A stretch of DNA of 64,000 nt from Costus lasius (lineage: Eukaryota > Streptophyta > Magnoliopsida > Zingiberales > Costaceae), in NCBI GenBank assembly GCA_027563935.2, contig CM050449.1, forward strand, positions 56,499,949-56,563,948, written 5' to 3'. The position numbers and the translations under genes were made by a program. Of the stretch, positions 10,585-21,182 are shown piece by piece. The number at the start of each line of letters is the position of its first letter. The first letter of the stretch is position 1. The notes beneath the pieces were generated by a model. That model worked only from the letters and a program-made list of their open reading frames with translations, did no database searches and was not told the origin of the DNA.

Positions 10585-11909
10585 CCAGCCGTAATAGAAA
10601 CCACGGCCGTAATTCTATCCCTGGACGCGACTTCCACTGTTAAATTGAAGTCCAATTTTTGCGCGATCAATTGCGGTTGATCCAGGCCTTTAAATTCAAA
10701 GCTGTAAGAAGGAAAACGAGAGCCTCCGAGGAGGAGAACACATTGAGGGCAAAAGCCCTAATTTTCATTCATTGTGCAGAGAGAAATCAAGAGAGGTGTC
10801 CCTAGGGTTCGCTCTCGCCCCGAGAGGCATAGAGGCCACCTCAGGCTATGATTTTCACAAGGAAGCTTCGCCTGGAGGAGGAGAAGATACCCTAGAAGTT
10901 TTAGAGCGAAAGGAGATCGATCGGGGGAGAAATCAACAAAAGAGCGGGCGCCGGCACTGTTCACTCGCAAGATTATGGCTGTAATTTCCATTACAGCTGT
11001 GCTATAAAGTTTATATCTCCTTTTCAATTTCTGATCATTCTAAACTATGGATTATTGTAATTCTTATTCCATGTTAGCTTAGATATCTTTTGGGACATGG
11101 GATGTAATCCCCTTGATTTTTTATGACTAGATAACTTTTATTTCGTCAGTATAACTTTGTTATGATGATTCTACTTATGTGATGATTGCCTATAACTCTC
11201 CATAGTTTTCTTATTATCATGCATGTTTTTAGAGTTTTCACAATATGGACTGAAAGGTGATTTGCTTGAGAACTTGGAACCCTAAAATTGAATATTAGGA
11301 ACTCACCATAAGAAATTAGGTTAGTTCTTATTTCTTGATTTTAGAAGAATAATTGCCATGTTTAATTATCTGAATCTAGGATTGAGTTATTTTGTTAAAC
11401 GTGAAGATCTTGCATGAAAGTGAGTATCGGAATGTTGGAGAACCATAAGTATAACTTGTGTTGAGACTCGGATGCACGAAAGTGATCCTTGAGATTCCAC
11501 TTGAGATAATCAACTTAGAATTTGGATGCATGAAAGTGATCCTTGAGTTCTTTGATTGATGATTTACTTATTTTCAGCATGAGATAGATCTTGTGCGAAA
11601 GCGAGGATTGGTCCCTTGTATGATTGTCTACACGAAAGTGAGATAATCCCTTTATGAAGTAAATTATATCTTTATCATGATAAAATTAGACTGATGACCT
11701 TTTATTCATATCTAGTAATTGAAATTAAGGTGGATGAAACCCTAGCCCCAGTTTATCTCTTTGATTTCATGTTCTTTCTATCATTTACTACCAGTATAAT
11801 CGATTGCTTAGCTAGTGATAATACAATTATTTGGTACTTAACATGTAGGTCTCTATGGTTCGATATCTTTTTATTACTTCGAAGTATCCGTGCACTTGCG
11901 GACACAATA
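10585..11909 (+). repeat. Athila-like G1 5' LTR, right part
   Basis: It matches the G1 3' LTR (16680-17706 and 47178-47366) almost colinearly, then ends ..cttgcggacacaata just before the primer-binding site. The last three bases (ATA) look like a decayed ACA. It includes repeated cgaaagtga/gatcctt blocks (11400-11650). An open frame near 10.76-11.03 kb is not a recognisable protein. Confidence 0.8.
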
Positions 11910-11913
11910 AGTT

Positions 11914-11932
11914 TTTGGCGCTATTGCCGAGA
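11914..11932 (+). other. G1 primer-binding site (degenerate, tRNA-Asp type)
   Basis: The bases TTTGGCGCTATTGCCGAGA correspond to the Athila-type site TGGCGCCGTTGCCGGGGA, with several transitions. The intact form is visible in G2 (45104-45120, minus strand). The site supports a + strand orientation for G1. Confidence 0.75.
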
Positions 11933-12232
11933 ATCTTAGTTTTGTTAATATCCAAATAATTGTTAGTATTGCTAGACTAAGTTTTATTTGTTTTAGATTT
12001 AACTTTGTTTTCTGTTTTTGCAGGTTTTGGATTTTCATAAGTTGTGACAGAACTGTGATTTCTGAAATTGTTGAATTTCTTGTGTTTTATATTTTCTATT
12101 TTTAATATTCTGAGAAATTTTTTTAAAAAAAAAATTAATTGATTGGTGTTGGATAATCTTTCTATTCTTGATAGATTTGAAGATATGTCTTTTAATCACT
12201 ACTCGTGAACAACTGAAAGAGGTGAGGTATAC

Positions 12233-13372
12233 ATGCCACAAGGTAAGTATGAAGATGATTCATTGTGCACTCTTGCAGACAAATTGAAATTACACTCTTG
12301 TATGCATCCTTCTAGGACATCTTATTCTTCTATTAGATGTGATATTTGTGGATGTTTTGATCATTATACTTCTGATTGCCAATTTTTAACTCCAAATCAT
12401 TTTTCTGAACCATACTTTGAGGATACTAAAAAATCTAGGTTAAAATCCATGCTTGAAAAATTCATGAAAAATCAAAATCAATTCATGCAAAATCAAGACA
12501 AAGAAATTGAGGATCTTAAGGGAATGATTAGTCAACTTGCATCTCAAGTAGAATCTTTAACAGCTCAGAAGAAAATTTTGAAAACCCAGATAGCACAACA
12601 AGCTTGTTTATTTGAGTTTGATTTGGAAACTGAGAAAATTGATTTAGAAAATTCCCCCTGTGATTATGATTGTTTTGAGATTGAGGCTTATGTGAACATT
12701 AATGAATCTCACTCTGATTTTTATGATTGTAATATTGATTCATCTGATAATTGATTTGTGAAAAAGTTTACGGAAATTGATTTTGTTAAATCTCCTTTTG
12801 ATTCTAGTGATAGTTTTGAAATTGATTCTTTTGATGATATATTATTTGTGGTTAAATCTGATGAAGGATATGAGGGGATTGATTTAGAAAAATCTTACTC
12901 TGATTTTGTTGGTAATTTTGAAATTGATAAATTATTTGATGATGAGCATGAAGAACTTGAAAAGGATTTGAAAATTATGAATATTGATGAATCTCACTCT
13001 GATGCTTTGTGCATGTCTACTAATTTATTTGAAAAATTATAATTTGTTGAGGATTCTAATGTGAGACAGAAAAACTATTTTGATGATCCAATACTTAAAT
13101 CTTTTGATCAAAGTCCTATTGCAATTGAAAATACAAATTTGAAGAAAGGACTAATGATTTTGCTTTCTGATAAATATAGGAAGATTATTGAATATCCTTT
13201 GAGTAGAATTGAAAATTTTAATTTTGATTTCTGCATATTTAAGAAAGCCATGTCGATCTTGATTCATATGAAATTTTGGACGTTTGGATTAGTGGCTAAA
13301 CTTTTAGGACAAAGGAAATGCAGAAAATTGTATGCTATTTACTATGGTATTGATCCACCTGCTTCGCCATGA
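12233..13372 (+). pseudogene. G1 gag-related frame: zinc knuckle, coiled coil, acidic tail; two internal stops
   Basis: One frame of 380 codons is broken by TGA at 12752-12754 and TAA at 13040-13042. The first 173 residues carry a CCHC zinc knuckle (C36, C39, H44, C49: CDICGCFDHYTSDC), then a probable coiled coil (about 65-115) resembling the gag C-terminus of G2 (..LASQVESL.. versus ..LTSQVESL..). The rest is very rich in Asp, Glu, Ser and Phe, like the acidic stretch before the protease linker in G2. It ends ..GIDPPASP. The usual Athila gag N-terminus, protease, RT, RNase H and integrase are all absent. I infer a nonautonomous derivative whose coding region was cut down to gag-like parts. 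Whether the protein was ever functional cannot be told. Confidence 0.6.
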
Positions 13373-13409
13373 AATTCGATTTTTGGTCAAGCTATGGACG
13401 TAAATATTA

Positions 13410-13433
13410 GCGCTTCTTGGGAGGCAACCCAAG
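13410..13433 (+). other. Athila-type conserved CTTGGGAGGCAACCCAAG motif after the coding region
   Basis: gcgcttcttgggaggcaacccaag lies 37 bp after the stop of the G1 frame. A related inverted copy is at 63421-63448 in G3. The stretch CTTGGG..CCCAAG can fold into a short hairpin. From memory such a motif is common downstream of pol in plant Athila/Tat elements; its role is not known to me. Confidence 0.55.
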
Positions 13434-13527
13434 CACTCTTACTTTGCTTAGTTTCTTTTATTTTAGTTTATTTTTAGAGTTAATTTTTCTTTTCTTTTTG
13501 CAGGAAAAAATCAAACTTTGCGCAAAA

Positions 13528-13880
13528 TACGGCACTGCCGTAATCTTTTTCACGGTGCCGCATTTTTGGTTGATTTTTGACCTGACAGTTTTTCATCTTT
13601 TATGGCACTACCGTAATAAATTTTATGGTACCGTATTTTCGGTCCATTTTCAACTTCACGTGCCGTAATTTTGAGTATTTTCTTATATGAGAGTTTTGAG
13701 ATTTTTGTGAAAAATATGGCGGTACCGTAACCATTTTTACGGTACCGTAATTTTGTCTAGTTTTTGACCAGAAGGTTTTGTGACTTTTACGGCAGTGCCG
13801 TAACCATTTTTACGGCGCCGTAATTCCATCATATTTCTGACCCGAGAATTTTGTGCATATTACGGCACTGTCGTAAGGAA
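13528..13880. repeat. cluster of degenerate TACGGYRCCGTAA palindromes
   Basis: About ten half or full sites such as acggcactgccgtaa, atggcggtaccgtaa and the perfect 14-bp palindrome TTACGGTACCGTAA (13737-13750), separated by T-rich DNA. The same motif recurs in the LTRs of G1 (16405-16690), G2 (46520-46970) and G3 (48900-49250). Confidence 0.7.
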
Positions 13881-15599
13881 TATTATGCCTGTAATGTTAA
13901 AACTGCATTCTGCTTATATGATTATGTGTTTTCTCGTAGTGATTTTAAGAAACTGGAGCGGCGAAATTTTTGATCTCTAGCACAAACATGAATTACTCAT
14001 CTTTGTCTATTATTTGAATATTTTTATTGAATTTTAAAGTCCATGGATCATACTATAACACATAGCATCTTTTGATACTTGATTAATTTCTGCAACAGTT
14101 TTGTTTGACTGATCTGATTAGCGTTTTTGCTGCAGATTTTTAAGATGCTTTGATGAGTTGGAACCCTGATCTTTCACTTGAAATTGGAAGTACATGTTTC
14201 ATTCTATCTCTTGGATTTGTTGTTTTCATGAAAATATTTTTTGATCATTCTAGGAAGCATGGCAACTTTTGGTAACTGATTAATTTCTGTGCAGTTTTTC
14301 ATTTAGAAATCCGAGTAGCCTTCTTTTTGCTGATACCCTAAATTTCTGACAGATTTTGATCCTTTAATTTTCATACGCCCAGAAAGAACAAGTTTTATTC
14401 TACTTCATGGTTATGTCTATTTTCTTTATGGATCATTAAATCTTATTCTTGGGTATAGCTACTTTTCATAATTAAATCAGTATGCTGCTCTGCTTTCCGT
14501 GGACACCTGCAGCTTCTTCTCCAGATTTGCAGCACCTCTAGCCAGCCCAACCACCACCACTCTAGCTGCCTCTGACACCACTATTTCTAGCCGTCGACAT
14601 TGGATTCTACCACTAGCAGCTTCTTACTTCTTCTGCTGCCTATGTTTCCATTGATTTTATTTTTGCAGCAAAATCTTCATTAATGACTGATTTTTTTTTG
14701 CAGTGCTATCTCTCACACCCACCGGCCGATGACTTTGCCACCACGACTGTAGATTCTAGCAGGCCACTAGAGACTACTCATCATCACTCTACTGTCGGCA
14801 CCATCATCATCATTGCTAGCAGCTTTTCAGCTAGCATCTGTCCCACCTCTGCTTCTCGCCTCTATCAGCTCTTTTCCACCGGCACCTTCTTTGGACCTCC
14901 AACGATATCTATGATCTCCCTTTGAGAAAATTATTTTTATTATTTTAAAAGTAATATACTATTTTTGGACTGAGCCTTATGTACCTTAAATTGTGCAGGT
15001 AAAATTTCCAAAGACACATTTTTGGACCTAGTAGCACTTACCCCAACGCTACACCTCAGACGATGATTGAGCTTGCTATATAGTTTTGTGAGTATTGTTT
15101 GCACTTTTGATTATTTTGATTTGATATGAATATCTACACTTTTCTTCTCCTAAAATTTCTATTTGATGTGATTATATGGATCTATCACTTTACATCTTTT
15201 GACTAAATGAATTTCATGCTTCACACCTTTTGCATTGATTTTGATATTTTTGATGTTTAAAAATTTTTATAACTTGAATCCATGTGATGAGAGGTGTGTG
15301 GATTTTTCTATGATGATGAATGTTTATGCATATGCCTGTGATGGAAATATGCCTATTATGCTGAATTTATTTCTTCAATATATATCTATTTGTTGAAATT
15401 CTTCATTGATTGATGCATATAGTTTTGGGTAGGTATGTTATTTGATGAATGTAATCTAAGAGTGAAACATCTTTCTTGAATAAAATTAGCATATGAGTGT
15501 AATTTTTGAATTGATGTCAATTGATGAACCTAGTTGATGTTTAGTCTATTTTACTATTTGTTGGAAAGAAAGAATCCAAGATCCACAAAAAGAGAGAGA

Positions 15600-15736
15600 G
15601 ACTCCCCTACTTGGCACTGTGTAAAATTGACAGTGGTACCGAAGATATGGGTTAAAGTCTGAAATGAAAAAAATTGAGAGAAAGAAAAAGAAAATGACTC
15701 CTCTACTTGGCACTGTGTAAAATTGACAGTGGTACC
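15600..15736. repeat. two copies of a 41-bp block
   Basis: gactcccctacttggcactg.. at 15600-15640 and again at 15696-15736 with one substitution. Each contains an inverted pair CACTGT..ACAGTG. It lies in the G1 3' noncoding region; function unknown. Confidence 0.8.
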
Positions 15737-16146
15737 TAAGATAAGAGTTGAAGTCCCAATAAAAAGTGTGTATCTATGTGGGTACATACTAGCCAAAAAA
15801 GGAATAAAAAGAAAAAAAAAGATTTTGAGTGGAAAAAGATTTTGGATATCCTATTCCTGTAAACGAAGGTTTGATAGATTTAAACTGAAACTTGAGTGAA
15901 TTCATGAAACTGAGATTGTTTTTATTATACAAGTTGCGAAATTTTATTTGATCAAAGTTGTGAATCTTAAAGATTAATTTCAGAGGACAATGTATTTATC
16001 TGAAATTTTGTGTAATAATTGGTGGAATATTTCACGTGTGATTATATTTTAGAAATTTATTTTTCATAAAAGAGCATATTTTCCATACTTAGCATTATTC
16101 TTTATTTATTTGCTTAAGGACAAGCAAAATTTGAGCCTTATGTGTT

Positions 16147-17706
16147 TGATGATACCAAAATTTATAGTATATTTTGTGTCATTTCATTGGTATTTTTGTG
16201 TCGTATTTATGCTTCTTTGCTTATTTTTATGCCCTTTTTATCAAATATTGCAGAACCTACTTCTATTTTGGTTTTTGATGATTTTCAAGTAAAAAGGCGC
16301 GATTTTAAGGCGTTTTCAAGCAAATTCATATACATAGAAGAATTCTCGTCATCTAAAAAAGATTTCATGTAAATTTTCAAAAAGATTGAAGCTTCAAACC
16401 AAATTATGGCAGGGCCGTAATTTATATTACGGTACCGTAATTTCAGAGTACTACCATAATTTCAGAGCCCTGCCGTATTTTGGGGTGATTTTCATACAGA
16501 AAATTTTCCAGAAATTACGGCATCGCCGTAATGAAAATCACGGGCCATATTTTGAGTCATTTTTCCACCCGAAAGATTTCCAGAAATTACGGCACTGCCT
16601 TAATAGATTTCACCGTGCTGTAATTTACAGACAGTTTTGATTAGAGAATTCGACTGAAATTATGGCAGTGCCATAATAGAAACCACGGTCGTAATTCTAT
16701 CCCTGGACGCAACTTATACGGTCAAATTGAAGTCCAATTTTTGTGCGATCGATTGCGGACAATCCAGGCCTTTAAATTCAAAGCTGTAAGAAGGAAAAGG
16801 AGAGCCTCCGAGGAGGAGAACACGCTGAGGGCGAAAGTCCTAATTTTCATCCACTATGCAGAGAGAAATCAAGAGAGGCGTCCCTAGGGTTCGCTCTCAC
16901 GCCGAGAGGTGTAGAGGTCACCTCACAGGCCACGATTTTCGCAAGGAAGCTTCACCTGGAGGAGGAGACGATACCCCAGAAGTTTCAGAGCGAAAGGAGA
17001 TCGATCGAAGGAGAAATCAACAAAAGAGCGGGCGCCAGCACTGTTCATTGGCATGATTATGGCTGTAATTTCCGTTACAGCCGTGCTATAAAGTTTATTT
17101 CTTGTTCTTTTCAATTTCTGATCGTTCTAAACTATGGATTATTGTAATTCTTCTTCCATGTTAGCTTAGATATCTTTTGGGACATGAGGTGTAATCCTCT
17201 TGATTTTTTTATGACTAGATAACTTTTATTTCGTCAGTATAATTTTGTTATGATGATTCTACTTATGTGATGATTGCCTATAACTCTCCATAGTTTTCTT
17301 ATTATCATGCATGTTTTTAGAGTTTTCGCAATATGAACTAAAAGGTGATTTGCTTGATAACTTGGAACCCTAAAATTGAATATTAGGAACTCACCGTAAG
17401 AAATTAGGTTAGTTCTTATTTCTTGATTTTAGAGGAATAATTGCCATGTTTGATTATCTAAATCTAGGATTGAGTTATTTTGTTAAATGTGAAGATCTTG
17501 CATGAAAGTGAGGATCGGAACGTTGGAGAACCATAAGTATAACCTGTGTTGAGACTTGGATGTACGAAAGTGATCCTTGAGATTCCACTTGAGATAATTA
17601 ACTTAGAATTCGGATGCATGAAAGTGATCCTTGAGTTCTTTGATTGATGATTTACTTATTTTCAGCATGAGATAGATCTTGCGCGAAAGCGAGGATCGGT
17701 CCCTTG
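16147..17706 (+). repeat. Athila-like G1 3' LTR, left part
   Basis: It starts TGATGATACCAAAAT, matching in type the G2 and G3 LTR starts (TGATGACACC, TGATGACTC). It contains TTACGGTACCGTAA at 16427-16440. From about 16624 it parallels the 5' LTR. The match stops at ggtcccttg (about 17706), where the nest begins, and resumes at 47178. Confidence 0.8.
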
Positions 17707-19695
17707 TGTTGTTGGTGTATATGCCCTAAGGACCTAATTCTGGTCCGTTACTTGTACTACTTGACATTGATATTTATATCATACTGGCATTGTCGTTATC
17801 ATTATTTGTTTACATCTGCGAACATGTACTTATATGATAATGTCCCTAGAGACAGATTGGATCTGTGCTCAAACTATTGTCCCTAGTCAATGTACCTTAG
17901 TGGATATGTGACAGCTATGGTACTTGTAAGACTGGTATATGGGCTGGTTAGGCACGGGGTGCTAACGCAGGCATATGGGTATATTAGTGGTAGATATACT
18001 GGACCGACCTACTGTGAGGCAATGACTTGGTGTCACGAGTTATCCTTACAAGTGATAGGAGATGCATTGATCTCTTGACTTGAGGTCATTGGCCATTCTA
18101 TGTGGTTAGGGATATGCTTTGATACAACCTAACACCTTGCCGTAGTTGGGAGGTAATAACGGTTGTCATTGGGCATGTCACGACCCATATGAGAAGGTCA
18201 ATGCACAGACATAGGATTTGCCCCTTCCTAAGGGAAGCATGATATCCATGGAGCTCCTCTATGGTTCTATGACTGAAAGTGTATGGCCATACCCAGGTTA
18301 GACCTGATTTAGTCATAGCCATGAGATTGGATGGAAACAAGTGGTGACACACTTGACCAATCGGATATCAGTTCGGCAAAGAGATTGTAATGCATCTTTA
18401 CCTGGTTGCGATGATGGGGATGTCGATGTCGATATCCATTCTGATGACTTGGGTAGTAGTGATGCACTGCTAGGTGCCACTCACTGCTTGTGATGACCAT
18501 GGGTCAGCACTGCCAACGTCAGAGGAACCTACAGGGTCGCACACCTTGATACTCGAGTTCTCTTATTGATCGGAAAGCCTTATGATCGAGTTATTAGATA
18601 ACTCGGATCTATTTTGGAGATTTCATCAGCGCCAATGGGCCTAATGAGATGGAAGAGATTTATTGGGGCCAACTTCCATTTATGGCATATTAACCATGGT
18701 TAGCCCAATTTGACCTAGGGTTAAATTGGATTGGATCCGTGGGCTTGGTTAACATGCATAATGGACATTGGGCTGGGCCCATTGATAAGCTGGGCCTAAT
18801 GGGCTTAAGGAGGAGAAAAGGGATGGCGTGTGCTTAACCCTAGTTAGATTAGGGTTAGTGCCTATGCATTATGAGGTTTGAAATTAATCTTGGGGCTAAT
18901 TATTCGAATTAATTAGAGTCCTAATTTTATGGGATTTTATGGGCTGATTTATTTGAATTAATAAGAGTCCTAATTAGATTAGGATTTAATTCAAATAAGT
19001 GATTAGAGTCCTAATTGGATTAAGACTTAATCAAAACCACCCTCTTAAAGTCCTAGTTGGATTAGGACTTGAGTTTGATCAAATCCTAATTGGATTAGGA
19101 ATCAAGCTTGATCAAATCATCCACATGAATCCTAGCCTTGATCAAACCGTTCACATCAGTCCTAATTGGATTAGGACATGATCAAGTCACCCAAATTAAG
19201 TCCTAATTGGATTAGGACTTAATTCCCTATTTTCTCTCCTAGCCGCACATTCAATTTGAATGGTGGCCACACATTAAGCCACCCTTTGCCTTATATATAC
19301 CCCCCCAAGCCGCCCCTCTCAAGATACTAATTCTCTCCTTGGAGGCGTGATCAAGAGAGGAGGCGAGCACTAGAGGGTGAGTTCTTGAGGGCGAAAGCAA
19401 GAGGCTAGTGGCGCAACTCTTCTTCCATCCAACCCTAGCCGCAACACACCTTCTTCTCTTCCTCTTGGCGTGAGGAACTTGGTGGTGTTTGGCGACTTCC
19501 TTCTCCTCATCTTCCTCTTGGCGCATACACCTTGGAGGTGGCGCAAGGCTAGATGAATAAGCACAAGGCTTGGATATTCTTCCCAAGGCTAGCACCGGGC
19601 GAGGAAGAAGAGAGCTCGAGGCATCCATGTGTGTGAGACTGCAGAGGGCACAAGCTTGGGCGCCTACTTCGACATCAGCCTCACGTTGCTTTACA
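17707..19695 (+). mobile_element. H: truncated copia-type LTR, + strand
   Basis: It begins TGTTGGTGTATATGCCCTAAGG (17710), like the coding-strand start of the other copia LTRs (TGTTGGGGTATGCCC). It shares with them a block around TGTATGGCCATACCC (18280-18294). A TATA box (TTATATATA, 19291-19299) is placed for rightward transcription. About 2 kb of LTR is present, but no primer-binding site or internal region follows. At 19696 the sequence switches to leader of another element. It is either a solo LTR with a rearranged right edge or the broken end of an element. Open frames near 19.25-19.63 kb are not recognisable. Confidence 0.6.
18966..19219. repeat. tandem palindromic AGTCCTAATTGGATTAGGACT units in LTR H
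   Basis: Five clear copies start at 18966, 19007, 19049, 19158 and 19199, with a partial one near 19082. Spacing is about 41 bp except in the middle. Each unit is an inverted repeat (AGTCCTAAT / ATTAGGACT around a 3-nt centre). They lie just upstream of the H TATA box. Confidence 0.85.
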
Positions 19696-21182
19696 TCCTT
19701 GCATGTACCCAGTCATAACTGACCAGCATCGACCCAATGATCGACTATGCATGCCTTAAGGACTGAACGTCCTACATGATTCTCGGCAAGCGGGTGCGAC
19801 CCCGGGCCATTATCATGATCGTTCATCCTTTTTGCCTTAAACAGACATCACTACACGCCCTTCCGCAGTCGGCTTATAGCCACCTGTACGTCTTGCGCAC
19901 AAGTTCTATCCAGCCGCCCATCTAGGCTGTCAGATAATCTGGTTAGGCTGTTGGGTTCAGACTGGACAAACAATTTCAAACCTGCTAACCCGTCTAAGTA
20001 TTTAAAATAGGCGCACAGAAACATCTAATGGAGTCGCGCATGAAGGTTTGTGAAAACAACTATAATATGCGCAAGCTATGTAATGTAAACATACATCAAA
20101 CACAAGGTAAGGATTACATGTATTCGCATGAGAACAGAAACATGCGCATATCATATGCATGGATCACAAGCATGGATCACAAGAAGGCAATCATATGCAT
20201 CAAGCCGAAACCTCGCTCTGATACCACTGAAAGTAGACCTAGTTAACAAGCGACTAACAACAAAAACTTGCATCGGAAGAACTAGGAATCCCAAGAATCG
20301 CATATCATGAGCATATGATCAACCTTTTGAAACTCGCATAGAACAAGTAAAAGCATTACCTGAGCCATGATATGAGAGGCGGCTTGGAAGAGTAAAAGGG
20401 GCGAGTGCCTCTTCTCCAAAGAAATCACACACAAGATGAAGTAGACTTCCTCCCTTGCGTCCCTTGTGCTAGCAAAGACACCAAGGAGTCCTGATCGTCC
20501 CTTGCAAGGAAGATGTGTGTCTTGGCTGGAGTTTTGGATGGAAACGGTCCACTCAAGAAGAAGAAGAAGAAAAAAAAACTTTCTTGAAACCGTGGGTGAT
20601 TAAGGAGAGGTATGTTCGGCCACCAAGATAGTGAAAACCGAAAATATAACTATCTCCATAACTCCCACTTAAACCATCGAAACCTCCATCTTAAATTGAA
20701 CCATGCGTTCACAAGTGAACCGGTTCAAACACCATTTGGTCCAGACAGAAAATCGAACCAACCCTGGCTAAAATCTCTTTGAACCGAATGGCTCAAGATC
20801 TAACCACACATCACATTGAACCCCTTGATCAACACGATCAAGAATCAATCCCCGATCAAAGCTCACCGATCACATGCCCTAATCAATCAAACATGATTAG
20901 ACTAGATCTCACTTCCAATCAGAGTTTAAATTCCTTTAAACTGAACTAGAATAATTCCAGTCCACACGATCTGACATAAGTAAGCCATATCATCAAATTG
21001 TGCGACCCTAAGGGTTTCCTTCAATGTCGGTAACGATAACTTACGTTATCACGATCAGAGAGAGGTATCTAGCAACACATCACTGTCTTCCGATATGAAG
21101 GAAAGAGTCTTCCAAGACTACTCCCAAACCACAGCACAAGTGCGAATCTAATTCACTTGGCATACATGTTTCCCTTTACCAC
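19696..21182 (-). mobile_element. D': fragment of a D-type copia (leader, PBS, part of 5' LTR)
   Basis: It is almost identical to the right part of D (about 38090-39553), with small indels: D lacks about 17 bp near 38275 that D' has. It holds leader (19696-20214), primer site TGGTATCAGAGC on the minus strand (20215-20226) and the first 955 bp of an LTR (20228-21182). The LTR stops at ..tttaccac, where the C LTR begins; the missing continuation (tggatgttcc..) is seen in D at 39549. C therefore appears to have inserted into a D-type LTR. Confidence 0.8.

Larger units (their letters stand above)
13435..16146 (+). other. G1 3' noncoding region
   Basis: About 2.7 kb with no recognisable protein. 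It contains the palindrome cluster at 13528-13880, several T-rich stretches ending in TTTGCAG that look like splice acceptors (for example near 13500 and 14703), a short GC-rich patch at 14500-14925 (possible 80-residue frame, no homology seen), and a 41-bp duplicated block at 15600-15736. It ends with the Athila-like ..aaggacaagcaaaatttgag.. stretch just before the 3' LTR. The same region is found inverted in G3. Confidence 0.65.

Noticed and set aside
12126..12139. Possible poly(A) tail of a LINE or SINE in G1
   Set aside because: An A run alone, with no flanking duplication or body sequence, in the otherwise colinear G1 leader.
14683..14925. Possible env-like 80-residue frame in G1
   Set aside because: Short, Ser/Thr-rich, without signal peptide or transmembrane segment that I can defend; nearby TTTGCAG sites alone do not prove a spliced env.
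18966..19219. CRISPR-like repeat array
   Set aside because: The units are palindromic and irregularly spaced, spacers are related to each other, there are no cas genes and the DNA is plant nuclear.
19251..19628. A 125-residue minus-strand frame in H
   Set aside because: It is inside the transcribed part of an LTR, low in complexity (Arg/Lys/Ser-rich), and has no counterpart in the other copia LTRs.
17707..19695. H as a complete element with TSD ccttg/tcctt
   Set aside because: The candidate duplications do not line up with TG..CA ends, and the right flank is another element rather than G1.
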